Origin: a virus
Virus record (IMG/VR): IMGVR_UViG_3300008261_000084
Location: 1 to 64,000 of that record
Strand: one strand, 5' to 3'
Length of the DNA stretch: 64,000 nucleotides
The notes under the pieces are model-generated. The model was not told the DNA's origin, did no database searches, and worked only from the letters and a program-made list of their open reading frames with translations. The position numbers and the translations under genes are program-made. The stretch's first letter is position 1. Every line of letters starts with the position of its first letter. Of this stretch, positions 6,560-16,824 are shown one piece after another.

Positions 6560-8806
6560 ATGGCAATTTTAGCACCTGTAATACATTGTGATGATGCAGT
6601 GATAAATATTTCACCTAATCCCATAATAGCTAATACACCTGTTACAGGAACAATAACTATTCCTTATACAGGAGGAAGTATTGCTCCTAGTCCGTACCCA
6701 AGTGTAGATGTACCTTTAGATTCTGTTTATACAACTGATTCATCAAATCCAGGATTAACAGCAACATTAAGACCAGGTACTACTCCACAAAGTTTAAGCT
6801 TAACTGTAGGAGGGCCAGGTGAATTTATATTAGATGTAACAGGTCAAGTATCACAAAGTGGTGTACCTGTTGTGTTTAACTTTACAATGTTTGGAGGTTG
6901 TCAAATTACAATACCTGTAGCAGCGGCTCCACCATCACCATCTGTTGAGTCTTTAAATTGTATAGATCGTGTAATAAATATTACACCAAATCCTGTTATT
7001 CCAAATACTCCTGTTACAGGAACTGTTACTATTCCTTACACCGGTGGTAATGGTCAACCTTATTCTTCAGTTGTTATTAACTCAACATATAATACAGGTT
7101 TAACTGCAACATTAGTTCCAGGAACTTTATCTAATGGTTCAGGGGGAAATCTTGTTTTAAATATAACAGGACAAGTTAGTGGAGGTGGTTTACAAGCTGT
7201 TTTTGATTTTTCTTTTGGAGGACAGAATTGTGATTTTGCAATTGATGTTCCTGAATATTATCCTCAAGGTAATCAATGGTATGTATTATATCCTTGTTAC
7301 AGTGATGATTCAGACTTAAAAATTTTATTTTCAAAAGCTACAGCATTAGCAGCTCATGTAGATGAAACTAGATATTTACACTGGGGTGAATGTTTAAATC
7401 TACCACCTGATTTTTATGAACCTTGCGGGTGTTATAAAATTAAGAAATGGACAGGGTTTACACCAACAACAAATTTATATCCTAATATAAATGAAAATAA
7501 TATTGACAATAACTGTGATGATTGTAATTCATATTGTTTAAGTGTTAATGGTGTAGGTAATGTATCTTATGTATCTAGTGAAGATCAACAGATAACAACA
7601 AGTCTTCCAGCATTAATTTGTACTAAGACACAACTATATACACCATCAACACCTTCCCCTACAATAATAGCATTATCTGAATGTAGTTCATCTAATGATT
7701 GTAAAATTGACTGTTATGAATTAACTAATTGTAAAACAGGACAAATTATATATACTAACAGTTCATCATTATTTAATGCTTTTGCGGGAAACAAAGCTGT
7801 AGAACTATATGAGTATGAGGGATGCTGGACTGTTGACATAGGTATAGAATGTGAATGTTTAGTAGAAGTAACAGTTAAAAATTCTTATACAGACTGTATT
7901 AAATGTTTACCTATTGTTGCATATGTTCTTACAAATTGTGAAAATGAACTATTACAAAAATTTTCTGAAGAAGATCTATTACCTTATGTTGGAAAAATAG
8001 TTTCTTTAGATTGTGGAGATTGTTGGTATGTTGATCAAATAGATTATAAGCCACCACAAACACAAGAGTTTGTTATTGAGAATGTGTATGAATCATGTGA
8101 GCAATGTTCAAGAGCTTACTTCATATTATTTGATTGTGAAGGGTCCTTAGAGCCAATTACTACTTTTACTGATATGACTACTTATTTGGGTAGTACTTTA
8201 AAATTAGCAGGATATACAGGCTGTTGGACCGTACAAACTTCTCCTACTCCAGATTATGAAAATGCGGTAGGAGTATCTGTGACTACAGAGTTTGAAGATT
8301 GTGATGCATGTCAAACAGTTACAGGATGTACTTGTACTAAATTAAAAAATACTAGTACAGTTGAAGCTACAGCAAGTTATTTAGATTGCTCAGGTATACA
8401 ACAAACTATTACTTTAGATGCTGGAGACTCAACTGTAAAAATATGTGTTAATAGATGGTTATCAAAAAACCCTGCATATTTTGAAACAACAGAATTTGGT
8501 GATTGTGTTGAAAATGAAGGTACTGGTATTAAAGAATGTCCAGCTGTTTTAAATGGTAGAATGGTAAGACCTGGTTATACAGCACCAACTTGCGATACTG
8601 AAAAATTTGAAAGAATAACTTGTGAGACAGCAGAAATATTATACAAACAAGTTTTACAATTAAGATATGGTATAAGTAACTGTTGTCCTGAAGATGATGA
8701 TAAAGTGTTAGTTAAAAAAGAAATTCTTGACATACAAGCACTAACGGATAAGGATTATATTTGTAGTAACTTAGAAAATTGTAACTGTTCAAGTTGTAAT
8801 AATTAA
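6560..8806 (+). CDS. Multi-repeat Cys-rich adhesin/fibre protein, 748 aa
   Basis: Residues 1-125 and 130-240 are two tandem copies of a beta-sandwich-like repeat. Compare [20 protein letters not shown] with [20 protein letters not shown], each followed by GT(I/V)TIPYTGG. From about residue 245 to 600 come several Cys-rich repeats built on an Y.LTNC....I.T....L..YVG..V.L...CWTV pattern ([29 protein letters not shown], with CWTV or CWYV closings). The C-terminus is helical and ends in a Cys cluster (NCNCSSCNN). Repeated Ig-like and CWTV-type units are typical of phage surface fibres. The lack of a signal peptide fits a virion protein. A fibre or receptor-binding role is inferred. Confidence 0.6.
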   Translation: MAILAPVIHCDDAVINISPNPIIANTPVTGTITIPYTGGSIAPSPYPSVDVPLDSVYTTDSSNPGLTATLRPGTTPQSLSLTVGGPGEFILDVTGQVSQSGVPVVFNFTMFGGCQITIPVAAAPPSPSVESLNCIDRVINITPNPVIPNTPVTGTVTIPYTGGNGQPYSSVVINSTYNTGLTATLVPGTLSNGSGGNLVLNITGQVSGGGLQAVFDFSFGGQNCDFAIDVPEYYPQGNQWYVLYPCYSDDSDLKILFSKATALAAHVDETRYLHWGECLNLPPDFYEPCGCYKIKKWTGFTPTTNLYPNINENNIDNNCDDCNSYCLSVNGVGNVSYVSSEDQQITTSLPALICTKTQLYTPSTPSPTIIALSECSSSNDCKIDCYELTNCKTGQIIYTNSSSLFNAFAGNKAVELYEYEGCWTVDIGIECECLVEVTVKNSYTDCIKCLPIVAYVLTNCENELLQKFSEEDLLPYVGKIVSLDCGDCWYVDQIDYKPPQTQEFVIENVYESCEQCSRAYFILFDCEGSLEPITTFTDMTTYLGSTLKLAGYTGCWTVQTSPTPDYENAVGVSVTTEFEDCDACQTVTGCTCTKLKNTSTVEATASYLDCSGIQQTITLDAGDSTVKICVNRWLSKNPAYFETTEFGDCVENEGTGIKECPAVLNGRMVRPGYTAPTCDTEKFERITCETAEILYKQVLQLRYGISNCCPEDDDKVLVKKEILDIQALTDKDYICSNLENCNCSSCNN

Positions 8807-8819
8807 AATAATTTTATTT

Positions 8820-10835
8820 ATGAAACCGTTAAATTTAAATAGCCAAAATTGTTCACCTATATCTTCAAACTGTGTTGTTTGGGAAGGGCCTAATATGCCA
8901 TGTATTAAATTATGCAAAGGTGATACAATATCTGACGTAATTGCTGAACTTGCAAATAAGTTATGCTCTTTATTTGATTCATTAGATGCTACATCATATG
9001 ATACAACATGTTTAGAATTAACTAAACAACCAAAAACAACTCAAGAATTAATACAAGTATTAATTGATAAAATATGTGACTTATCAAAAGCACCTGGTCC
9101 AAGAGGACCTGTTGGTCAAAGAGGTATAACTGGTCAACCAGGTACACCTGGTCCTGAAGGTCCGAAAGGAGATCTGGGCCCTGAAGGTCCAGAGGGTCCA
9201 GAAGGTCCAGCAGGTCCTCCAGGACAACCAGGTCAAAGAGGTGAAAAGGGTGATCCTGGTCTTCAAGGAGGTAAGGGTGATAAAGGTGATAAAGGAGATA
9301 AAGGTGAACAGGGTGAACAGGGTGAGAAAGGTGACCAAGGTGAAAAAGGTGAAAAAGGAGATCAAGGAGACAAAGGAGACAAAGGAGACAAAGGAGATCA
9401 AGGAGACAAAGGAGATCAAGGGGAAGTTGGCCCTAAAGGATTGGTTGATGTAACAACAAATTGTATAGAAGGTATTACTTCAAATACTGACATATACGCA
9501 TATGTTGATGTATCATCAGGTCCATATAGTAATGATTCTTGTGGTAGTGATGCAGATACAAATAGAAGTCTTCTATTTGTTGCAGTTAATGATTGGTATA
9601 ATGCATATAAATTAGCAAATCCTGATTATACAGGAAATCTTTACATATTTGTAGTTAATCAACCTGAGAATTATTTAAAGTGGCCTAGAAAAATTATAGA
9701 AGGAACTTTTACTGGTTTACTTCCATGGAATAGTGGTCCGCTTCCAAATCCTTCTCAAGTTATATGGATAGACCCAGCAACAGGTACAGCTGGTGATACT
9801 TATGCACCTTCTAATTTTGATACTGCAAACACTGGTCCAAATCCTTTGTGGGTTCCACCAACATCAATATTGTATATAGCATTTGTTAATGAATCTAATA
9901 TACCATCAGGTTATGAAAATTCTGATTATTATACATACCATGGTACTAATGCTATTCCTTCTTTAACAGTAGATCAACTACAACCAACATTAGGTTGGAC
10001 AACAGATTATAATGAGTTTACTTCTGATTATGCTGATCACTGGACTTTTTTTAAAGGTGTTATTTATCCTGTATATTGGTCAGGTTCTGCAAATCATGCT
10101 AATAACTTTTTATTACATGCATATGCAGCAACAACAAATGATGATATATCACTTACAGGATTACAGACTACACTAGGAGCTAATTACGATGCAGGGGTTT
10201 TTGGAGGTGTAACAGTTGGTCCTGGTTCTAACTTATATAAAACAAATAATCAAGGTTTATGGGATTATGGATGGTATTCATTTTTAGATAAAACATCAAG
10301 CGGTTGTAGTATAACATTTACAGCTACAGAATTTGCAGAGGATCTTGATTCTATACTTTACACTCCCGGTTTTGATACAGCTTCAATTATTGATAGTTGG
10401 GATTCTGATTCAGGAGTATTAACTTTAAAAGGTATAACATCAAGTTCTTTAGAAATTACTGATAATGATGGTTGTGTTCAAATTGAATGTGGTGACTGTG
10501 GTGCATCTACACATCTTTCTGTAAGAGTTCTGCCAGTGTGGGATGAAAACTCTTTAATTGCTTATCCTAGCGGTGCCGTAGGTGAAGTACTTTATTTTTG
10601 GGAGTTTGCTCAATCATATCCTTTACATGAATTTACAACACCTACCAATTTACAAACTGTTGGTTATACTCCTTGGCTTGTAGGAGGTGACTATAAACTT
10701 TATGGTGATGCTAATACTAATAATGCTTATTTTTATATGACATTAGCAAAAGTTAGTATTACAGATAGTTTAGGACGTAGTGCTTATGATACATATATGT
10801 TAATTAATGCTGATATATTTCAAAATAGACAATAG
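8820..10835 (+). CDS. Collagen-like fibre protein, 671 aa
   Basis: Residues 1-90 form an attachment module ([46 protein letters not shown]) shared with the next fibre gene. Residues 93-209 are an unbroken run of about 39 Gly-X-Y triplets, first Pro-rich and then dominated by GDKG, GEKG and GDQG. The remaining 460 residues form a globular tip with many Trp, Tyr, Asn and Asp residues, no recognised enzyme motif and a short Cys pair (ECGDCG). Phage collagen-like stalks form trimeric rods that hold a receptor-binding head. The Lys/Asp-rich triplets should stabilise the rod by salt bridges without hydroxyproline. A tail or head fibre role is likely. Confidence 0.75.
   Translation: MKPLNLNSQNCSPISSNCVVWEGPNMPCIKLCKGDTISDVIAELANKLCSLFDSLDATSYDTTCLELTKQPKTTQELIQVLIDKICDLSKAPGPRGPVGQRGITGQPGTPGPEGPKGDLGPEGPEGPEGPAGPPGQPGQRGEKGDPGLQGGKGDKGDKGDKGEQGEQGEKGDQGEKGEKGDQGDKGDKGDKGDQGDKGDQGEVGPKGLVDVTTNCIEGITSNTDIYAYVDVSSGPYSNDSCGSDADTNRSLLFVAVNDWYNAYKLANPDYTGNLYIFVVNQPENYLKWPRKIIEGTFTGLLPWNSGPLPNPSQVIWIDPATGTAGDTYAPSNFDTANTGPNPLWVPPTSILYIAFVNESNIPSGYENSDYYTYHGTNAIPSLTVDQLQPTLGWTTDYNEFTSDYADHWTFFKGVIYPVYWSGSANHANNFLLHAYAATTNDDISLTGLQTTLGANYDAGVFGGVTVGPGSNLYKTNNQGLWDYGWYSFLDKTSSGCSITFTATEFAEDLDSILYTPGFDTASIIDSWDSDSGVLTLKGITSSSLEITDNDGCVQIECGDCGASTHLSVRVLPVWDENSLIAYPSGAVGEVLYFWEFAQSYPLHEFTTPTNLQTVGYTPWLVGGDYKLYGDANTNNAYFYMTLAKVSITDSLGRSAYDTYMLINADIFQNRQ
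9096..9440 (+). repeat. Gly-X-Y coding repeat (9-base periodicity)
   Basis: DNA encoding the collagen-like stalk. The last half (about 9270-9420) is nearly pure tandem repetition of GGAGAYMAA / GGTGAWMAA units, so copy number could change by slippage or recombination in steps of three residues. Confidence 0.9.
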
Positions 10836-10883
10836 TTGAGTAAGTTAGTTTGTCTAACCTAATAAATTGCATTTCAAAAATAT

Positions 10884-10901
10884 TATAACTATATTATATA
10901 T
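10884..10901 (+). promoter_or_regulatory. Candidate promoter or initiation motif (TATAACTATATTATATAT)
   Basis: It shares the ACTATATTATATATA core with the motif at 4071-4090 and lies in a 66-base gap directly against the ATG at 10902. If it acts as a promoter, the transcript would be nearly leaderless. It might instead be an AT-rich translation start element. Confidence 0.4.
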
Positions 10902-12773
10902 ATGAAACCACTTAATTTAGATAATAATTCTTGTAGTCCAATATCAAGTAACTGTGTTATTTGGCAAGGTCCAAATATCCCTTGTATAAAACTATGTACT
11001 GGAGATAGCATTACTGATGTTATACATGCATTGGCTACTGAGTTATGTAATATTGTTGATCAAGTTGACATATCAACATTAGATTTGTCTTGTTTAGATA
11101 TTACTACTGGTGAACCTGCAAACTTAAATGAACTATTACAAATTTTAATTAATAAAATATGTAGTGTAAATAATGTACCTGTTCCAGCTACTTCTCCAAA
11201 AAGAGGTGGTTCATCTTGTCCTACAGATTGTATCGTACCAGTTGCTGAATGTTTACAAACAGGTGGTCAAACAACAATGAAACTGTTAGACTATGTTCAA
11301 TTAATTGCTAATAAGATTTGTACAATTTTAGATAGTATTACAACTATCAATAATTCAATTACTAATTTAACAACAAGAGTAACTATATTAGAATCTGTTC
11401 CACCAACACCACCATATATATTACCTAGTGTTAGACCAGATTGTACATTAGCTGATGGAAGTGTAGTTTCAGGAACAGAATATAAATTAAATATAATATT
11501 AGAAGCATTAATAAATGATGATAACCACGGGTACTGTGCATTGCTTTCTTCTACAGGACAACCTTCTGAAATAACACAAGCTTACTTATCACAACCAGTA
11601 TTTGGTACAGATATAGCATTATCACAATGTAATACAACATTAGCACAAAAGTTTGCTACTAGTTGGTTTACTTCTCCAGATAATTTAAGTAAAAGTTTTA
11701 CAGACTTATGGTTAACAGTAAAGGATTTAAGAGATGCTTATAAAACATATAAAGTTGTAGCAGGTAACTCTAATGTAACAGTTACCCCAACAACTAATGT
11801 TACAGCTTGTGGACCTGAATTACAATTTGCGGTTTCTGCAAAAGGATCATCAGTTGTTGCAGGTACTAATGTTACTGTAACATCAAATGAGGTTGCCGGA
11901 AATACAACTTATACTGTAAATGCAACTTCAAAAAATACTACTGTTGTAGCTGGTGATAATATTACAGTAGCAGCAAATACAACAGATCCTACAAATACAA
12001 TTTATACAGTAACAGGTAAAGAAGCAATTGTAACTGCATCAACAGATACAAATAATACTGCTACAGTAACTCCTACACCAGGACCTGGATCAAATGATAC
12101 AACATATTCTGTATATAGTAGATATGGTTTAGAATCAGTTGTATTTGCAACAGTAATAAATACTACAGCAAAACCAACTTTTATTCTAAAAAATTCAGGT
12201 GGTCCATTTACAGGTGATATTCCAATAAGAACACCAGGTGGGGCAATAACAATTGGTGAAGATATGGATATGTTAGTTCGTTATAATGTTGTAACTATTA
12301 ATGATACAACTACTTCGACTATAACTACCGCAGGTGGTTATGTTCCTAATCAAACATTACCATTTGGAACATATTTTGCTGATCAAGGAACTGTTGTTTT
12401 TAATAAAGAAGGTACATATCAAATAACAGGTACATTACAATTAAAATCTACAAATGCAACACCTCCTATTTGGCAATCATCAGGTATAGGTTCATTTCAT
12501 TTAGGAATTTTATCTAATGCTAATAATGTTTATACGGGAAATTCACAATCTTTACAAGGACCTATTACTTATGTTACTAGTGTAACACCTTTGGCAACAG
12601 CTACTATTCCTGGTCAACATACTACAGTATCATTATCAGCTACAACAACAGCTAGATTAGGTTCAGGAGATCAGGTTAGATTGGGTGTGTTTAATTTTTC
12701 GGATAGACTATATAATGGTAATGAATACGGAGCTAGTGATATAATTAGATTTGCAATTACAAGATTAAGATAA
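10902..12773 (+). CDS. Fibre protein paralogous to the collagen-like fibre, 623 aa
   Basis: The first 90 residues match the preceding fibre almost word for word ([42 protein letters not shown]), so both attach by the same N-terminal module. Instead of collagen there is a helical/coiled region (residues about 125-170, TINNSITNLTTRVTILES). A Thr/Asn-rich beta-repeat follows at about 285-400, where VVAGTNVTVTSN and VVAGDNITVAAN recur. The C-terminal beta-rich head (about 405-623) contains NKEGTYQITGTLQLK, GSGDQVRLGVFNFSDR and IIRFAITRLR, which resembles a C1q/TNF-like jelly roll. A trimeric receptor-binding fibre is the likely role; the head fold is a guess from pattern. Confidence 0.65.
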   Translation: MKPLNLDNNSCSPISSNCVIWQGPNIPCIKLCTGDSITDVIHALATELCNIVDQVDISTLDLSCLDITTGEPANLNELLQILINKICSVNNVPVPATSPKRGGSSCPTDCIVPVAECLQTGGQTTMKLLDYVQLIANKICTILDSITTINNSITNLTTRVTILESVPPTPPYILPSVRPDCTLADGSVVSGTEYKLNIILEALINDDNHGYCALLSSTGQPSEITQAYLSQPVFGTDIALSQCNTTLAQKFATSWFTSPDNLSKSFTDLWLTVKDLRDAYKTYKVVAGNSNVTVTPTTNVTACGPELQFAVSAKGSSVVAGTNVTVTSNEVAGNTTYTVNATSKNTTVVAGDNITVAANTTDPTNTIYTVTGKEAIVTASTDTNNTATVTPTPGPGSNDTTYSVYSRYGLESVVFATVINTTAKPTFILKNSGGPFTGDIPIRTPGGAITIGEDMDMLVRYNVVTINDTTTSTITTAGGYVPNQTLPFGTYFADQGTVVFNKEGTYQITGTLQLKSTNATPPIWQSSGIGSFHLGILSNANNVYTGNSQSLQGPITYVTSVTPLATATIPGQHTTVSLSATTTARLGSGDQVRLGVFNFSDRLYNGNEYGASDIIRFAITRLR

Positions 12774-12778
12774 TTGAT

Positions 12779-13363
12779 ATGAAAAACAACTGTCAAGACT
12801 GTGGATGTGATGATAACTTACCAGTAAATGGTTGTTATGATAACTGTCCACCTGCTGATAAATGTGATAACACATTTGATTTAGGCTGTGTTACTTATAC
12901 AGGAGAACCAGTAGTGTGTGGTGGTCAGACATTATTAAATACTAATGAATCTCTTGAATCAGGACTAATTAATATCACAACTAAAATTTGTGATAGTACA
13001 ACTAATGATAGAGCATTTTTTGATGTTAATTTTACACAACCGCAAACATTAAAGTTAATGGTTACACCTTCAGGAGGTGTTGCACCATATAGTTATGAAT
13101 GGGTACAAGAAAAAAGTAATGTCCCTACAGGTATATTAATAGCAAGTGGAGCTAATACAAGTACATTAACATTTGTAAGAAATCTTACAAATCGGAGTAT
13201 AGGTTCACAACTGGCACCAATCAATATAGTAGATTTTGTTAATCCTTATAAATACTATCATAATTTTACACATTTAAAATTAAAAATTACAGATAGTACA
13301 GGTAAAATAGATTATAAAAATTATCTATATTATTTAACAGAAGGTGCTATTTTTTATGAATAA
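12779..13363 (+). CDS. Small Cys-rich fibre-family protein, 194 aa
   Basis: Residues 1-75 are a Cys-rich head (CQDCGCDD, CYDNCPPADKCDN, LGCVTYTGEPVVC) related to the N-termini of the two ~455-aa proteins downstream. Residues 90-194 form a beta domain with GGVAPYSYEW and LKLKITDSTGK. The corresponding segments downstream read GVGPYTYEW, GGVGPYTYQW and ITDATN or VTDSLGN. The protein looks like the minimal version of that family, ending after the beta domain. It may be an independent short spike or a truncated copy. The start is five bases after the upstream stop, so it is probably co-translated with the fibres. Confidence 0.6.
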   Translation: MKNNCQDCGCDDNLPVNGCYDNCPPADKCDNTFDLGCVTYTGEPVVCGGQTLLNTNESLESGLINITTKICDSTTNDRAFFDVNFTQPQTLKLMVTPSGGVAPYSYEWVQEKSNVPTGILIASGANTSTLTFVRNLTNRSIGSQLAPINIVDFVNPYKYYHNFTHLKLKITDSTGKIDYKNYLYYLTEGAIFYE

Positions 13364-13399
13364 AAATAATTTAATTTTATAAAGTAAATATTATATATT

Positions 13400-14764
13400 A
13401 TGCCAGCTTGCAAAAATTGTGGTGGAAGTAACAATAAAGTAGTTTATAATTACACACCTAAGATATATACTATATGTCCAGCACCAGCTAATTGTGCTGA
13501 TGAAAATAAGTGCAGTGAAATATTAGATGCAGCTTGTGTTCAATACACAGGAAACAATATTATTAAATGTTCTACTGAAGATATTGTTATTCAATATGAT
13601 TCAGCTGAAGATGCTTTTATAAAAATTATAGATTTACTTTGTGAAAGATTACCAGAACCATTATCATCATTAGCTGCAGATATTGTAGAAGAAACTGATG
13701 AAAATGGATTCCCTAAATTAAGTGCTATTGCTATTAATGGAGTAGGTCCATATACCTATGAATGGAAATTAAAAAATGATAAACTTGCTCCACATTACAT
13801 AGAAGGAAGTAATACACAAGTTTCATTAAGATTAAACTGTTTAGGTGAAAATGGATTTAATGTAGAATTACCACAAGATGCAGAAGATCCATTATTTAAT
13901 ATAAAAATATCAAATGTATATTTAAAAATTACTGATGCAACAAATGCTACTGCATTTACACATTATGATTATATTTATAACTGTTACTTACCAGTAGCTA
14001 ATGATCCTATAGAACAAGAATATATAGGTTCAGATAAAATGGCTTTTTGGGATTTTGGTCCACATCCTGTAACTACAACATTTGTATTTATGGATGATAT
14101 AACAGAATTATCTACTTGTGAATATATTAAAAATTATATTTGTGATTCTGAAAGAGATTCCTATACTAGATATCTACGTGATACTCTTTTAAGAGAACAG
14201 AATGAAAATGCTGTTAACTATTTATCTGGAGGTAGAGGTCTTTTTCCACCTTATTTTTTTCCTTTAGATTATAGTATTTTTGAAAGAGATGGTTTGTATT
14301 CTCAACAATGGATGGGTTTACAACAGTTTCCTAAAATTGTTACAGTTCCAAAAGGATGTCTTCCATGTACACAAACTTATTTATGGAATAGAATTATTCC
14401 TGATTATGGTCAATCATTAGCTGAAAGATATCCACAACCAGAATACGCATGTTTGATGTTTAATGAAATCCCAAGACTTTTTCAAACTTTAGCTGAGTAT
14501 CCTGATGGGCAATGGGGGGATGTTTTATTATTAGATATATCTGGTAATTTCCAATACGCATGGGACCCTATAGATAATATTTGGAGTAGTGTATTATTTA
14601 GTGCTATAGAAGATAGTTATGTTAAATATACGGCAACTAGAGATGCCCATTTAAAAGCAATTAATGAACTTAGTCTTGCTCAAAATGCTTATTTACTTGG
14701 TGGTGATGTTGCTGCATTACACAGGTATAGATATGCACAAATAAAACCTTATTATATAAATTAA
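13400..14764 (+). CDS. Duplicated cassette, copy 1, large protein, 454 aa
   Basis: The Cys-rich start (MPACKNCGGSNNKVV, CADENKCSEILDAACVQYTG) leads into a fibre-type anchor helix, then a beta domain with GVGPYTYEWKLKN and IYNCYLPVAND (residues about 105-200). The C-terminal domain of about 220 residues has DSERDSYTRYLRDTLLREQN and FQYAWDPIDNIWSS. The same order, and much of the same wording, occurs in the 457-aa protein at 15411, so the two are paralogues. The region encodes no transmembrane segment or signal peptide. It is followed after five bases by a 211-aa partner. It is probably a virion surface or fibre component; no enzyme motif is visible. Confidence 0.65.
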   Translation: MPACKNCGGSNNKVVYNYTPKIYTICPAPANCADENKCSEILDAACVQYTGNNIIKCSTEDIVIQYDSAEDAFIKIIDLLCERLPEPLSSLAADIVEETDENGFPKLSAIAINGVGPYTYEWKLKNDKLAPHYIEGSNTQVSLRLNCLGENGFNVELPQDAEDPLFNIKISNVYLKITDATNATAFTHYDYIYNCYLPVANDPIEQEYIGSDKMAFWDFGPHPVTTTFVFMDDITELSTCEYIKNYICDSERDSYTRYLRDTLLREQNENAVNYLSGGRGLFPPYFFPLDYSIFERDGLYSQQWMGLQQFPKIVTVPKGCLPCTQTYLWNRIIPDYGQSLAERYPQPEYACLMFNEIPRLFQTLAEYPDGQWGDVLLLDISGNFQYAWDPIDNIWSSVLFSAIEDSYVKYTATRDAHLKAINELSLAQNAYLLGGDVAALHRYRYAQIKPYYIN

Positions 14765-14769
14765 ATAAT

Positions 14770-15405
14770 ATGAGCTTATTAAAAAATATAGATGTTTGGA
14801 AAGGTTATAGACCAAGAGTATGCAATTTTGATCTTGATGATTATTGTTTATCTGGTATTATTGGTAATAATATTACAGGTATTGCAGACATACCAAGTTC
14901 AAGTAGTTTGGGTCAAGACCCAGATTCTTTATGGACTACAGCAAGAGCTACAAGAGATGCATATTTAAGAGCTGTTAACGAAGTGTTTGGAACTTGTATA
15001 AATTTTTATATTGATCCTGATGCTAATAATCCATCACCTTATCGAGAATGTATTACAGAAAGTCAATGGAATGCAATAATGGATTTATATAACGGTCCTG
15101 ATGGTTTTGTTAGTAAATCAATTAATTTAATAACAAAAGGTGATTTATTTTTTAATTCTTTGATGCCTAGTAGGCTTAAAAGAACTGATACTGTAACATG
15201 GTATTATAGAAAATTTATTATTTCTTATCAAGATCTTCCTGTACAAGAGCCACAAGTTTTTTTTACAATAGATTTTAAAACTTCATTATACCCTACAGCT
15301 CAAAGTTATATTGAATATACTGAATGTGTAAGAGATTATGTTCAATTTGTAAAAAGATTTATTAAAGCAATTACTAATTGTGATTTTCAAATTTACCAAC
15401 CTTAA
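14770..15405 (+). CDS. Duplicated cassette, copy 1, small protein, 211 aa
   Basis: The start MSLLKNIDVWKGYRPRVCNF and the block TTARATRDAYLRAVNEVFG are repeated closely in the first 205 residues of the 403-aa protein at 16825 (MSFIKNIQVWNNQIPRVCNF, TTARATRDAYVRSLDQLF). The rest is helical with several aromatic residues. It ends FQIYQP, exactly where its paralogue continues into a lectin-like domain, so this copy lacks the variable adhesin head. It may be the structural base on which the variable version is built, perhaps forming mixed oligomers. The function is otherwise unknown. Confidence 0.65.
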   Translation: MSLLKNIDVWKGYRPRVCNFDLDDYCLSGIIGNNITGIADIPSSSSLGQDPDSLWTTARATRDAYLRAVNEVFGTCINFYIDPDANNPSPYRECITESQWNAIMDLYNGPDGFVSKSINLITKGDLFFNSLMPSRLKRTDTVTWYYRKFIISYQDLPVQEPQVFFTIDFKTSLYPTAQSYIEYTECVRDYVQFVKRFIKAITNCDFQIYQP

Positions 15406-15410
15406 TAATT

Positions 15411-16784
15411 ATGGCACGTTGTAATTCATGTAATCAAAATAATAACAATCCTATAGTGACACCACCAGTTGAGTGTCCTACACCTATTAAGTGTGATGAG
15501 GTAATGGATGCTTTGTGTGTATTATACACAGGAGATAAAATTAATCTTTGTCTTACTAATGAAGCTGCTATAAACAAATCCGACAACTTATCTGAAATAC
15601 TACAAATATTAGTAGATAAAATATGTGCTCTAGAGCAGAAAAATGTTGTAACGGCAGAGATATTACACAATAATTCAGGAGCACCTTTTCCTACCCTAGT
15701 ATCTCAGGTAACAGGAGGAGTAGGTCCTTACACATATCAATGGAGAGCTGCCTTAACACCAACAATTACAGATAATACTTTTATTAACACAAGTACTGTA
15801 GTAGGAGGTCATAGAGTAATAGGTTCAACTACTAATCCATTTTTAAATTTAGATGCTATAAACATTATGGGTATAGAATCTAAATTTGATATGGATAACA
15901 TAAAGTTTTCTTACTTAGAACTTATAGTAACTGATTCATTAGGTAATAAAGGAAATGCATATTATAAATATACTTCATCTTGTTATGAAACTGTACCTGT
16001 AGCATCATTACCAAGACCACAATACTTAGGGGCTAATCTTAAAAGTAATACTGGTTATCCAGGTGCAGAATGGAAATTCCCATCATTAGATTTTTGTGAC
16101 AACTATAATCTTATGACAACATGCGATAATCTTAAAAATCTTTATTGTATACCAGGTTATGAATATGGAGCAGATGCAGATGCTGAGTATAGATCTGAAA
16201 GAAATACTTATTTACGGGATTTAAATGAAAATTTATTAGCAGCTGAAATAGGTGTACCAGCTTCACAACTAGTAGATTTAGAACCTCAAGTAGAATCATT
16301 AAAAGATTTACAAAGTTTGTTAGGTTATAGACCTGATGGTTTTATGACATTTACTAATTTAATGTCATGTCCACAATGTAGTAAAGAAGCATGGAATGTT
16401 ATTACATATAATGGTGATACATTATCTGAAATATTTCCTTCATTAACAAATCCATCTTGTGATTTTTATTGGCTTGAACAAAGCAATTCATTTCCAATAA
16501 CAGGTCAAGCAGGACAACTTTTTATATTAGAAGGTAGTAGTGATACATATGCATGGAATCCTACTAGTCAAAATTGGGATATAAACTTAGGTCTTTTAAT
16601 TGTAAACAATTTTCTTTCTGATACAAATCAAGCAGGTGAGACATTAGTAAGTGAATATAAAAGATATTTGAATGATTTTATACAAGCTCATTTACCTTTT
16701 TTAGAAGCTAATTTGTATATTCCATTACATAGATGGAAATACAATACTATAAGATATAATCATTGTAGTTGTGATGGACAGTAA
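15411..16784 (+). CDS. Duplicated cassette, copy 2, large protein, 457 aa
   Basis: This is a paralogue of the 454-aa protein. It has a Cys-rich start (MARCNSCNQNNNNP), an anchor module (CDEVMDALCVLYTGDKINLC, LSEILQILVDKICALE) resembling that of the collagen-like fibre, a beta domain with GGVGPYTYQWRAAL and LIVTDSLGNKG, and a C-terminal domain with YRSERNTYLRDLNENLLAAE and YAWNPTSQNWD. The shared anchor links this cassette to the fibre family. A 40-base gap separates it from the partner gene carrying the lectin-like variable domain. It is likely a fibre or adhesin subunit. How the two genes' products assemble is not visible from sequence. Confidence 0.65.
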   Translation: MARCNSCNQNNNNPIVTPPVECPTPIKCDEVMDALCVLYTGDKINLCLTNEAAINKSDNLSEILQILVDKICALEQKNVVTAEILHNNSGAPFPTLVSQVTGGVGPYTYQWRAALTPTITDNTFINTSTVVGGHRVIGSTTNPFLNLDAINIMGIESKFDMDNIKFSYLELIVTDSLGNKGNAYYKYTSSCYETVPVASLPRPQYLGANLKSNTGYPGAEWKFPSLDFCDNYNLMTTCDNLKNLYCIPGYEYGADADAEYRSERNTYLRDLNENLLAAEIGVPASQLVDLEPQVESLKDLQSLLGYRPDGFMTFTNLMSCPQCSKEAWNVITYNGDTLSEIFPSLTNPSCDFYWLEQSNSFPITGQAGQLFILEGSSDTYAWNPTSQNWDINLGLLIVNNFLSDTNQAGETLVSEYKRYLNDFIQAHLPFLEANLYIPLHRWKYNTIRYNHCSCDGQ

Positions 16785-16824
16785 CAAACTATAAAAAATA
16801 GAGCATAAAATTAAATTAAGAATT

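Noticed and set aside
9084-9419. Open frame of 111 codons on the minus strand
   Set aside because: It is the antisense of the Gly-X-Y repeat; its Phe/Thr/Ser-rich repeating product is an artefact of the repeat's codon pattern.
9270-9420. Short direct repeats as a possible CRISPR or iteron array
   Set aside because: Units are 9 bases, in frame and without unique spacers; they encode collagen triplets.
9241-9453. Plus-strand frame rich in KGD-derived repeats overlapping the collagen-like gene
   Set aside because: It lies wholly within the 671-aa gene in another frame and merely echoes its DNA repeat.
10836-10856. Short hairpin (GTTAG/CTAAC) after the collagen-like gene as a terminator
   Set aside because: The stem is only five base pairs and no T run follows.
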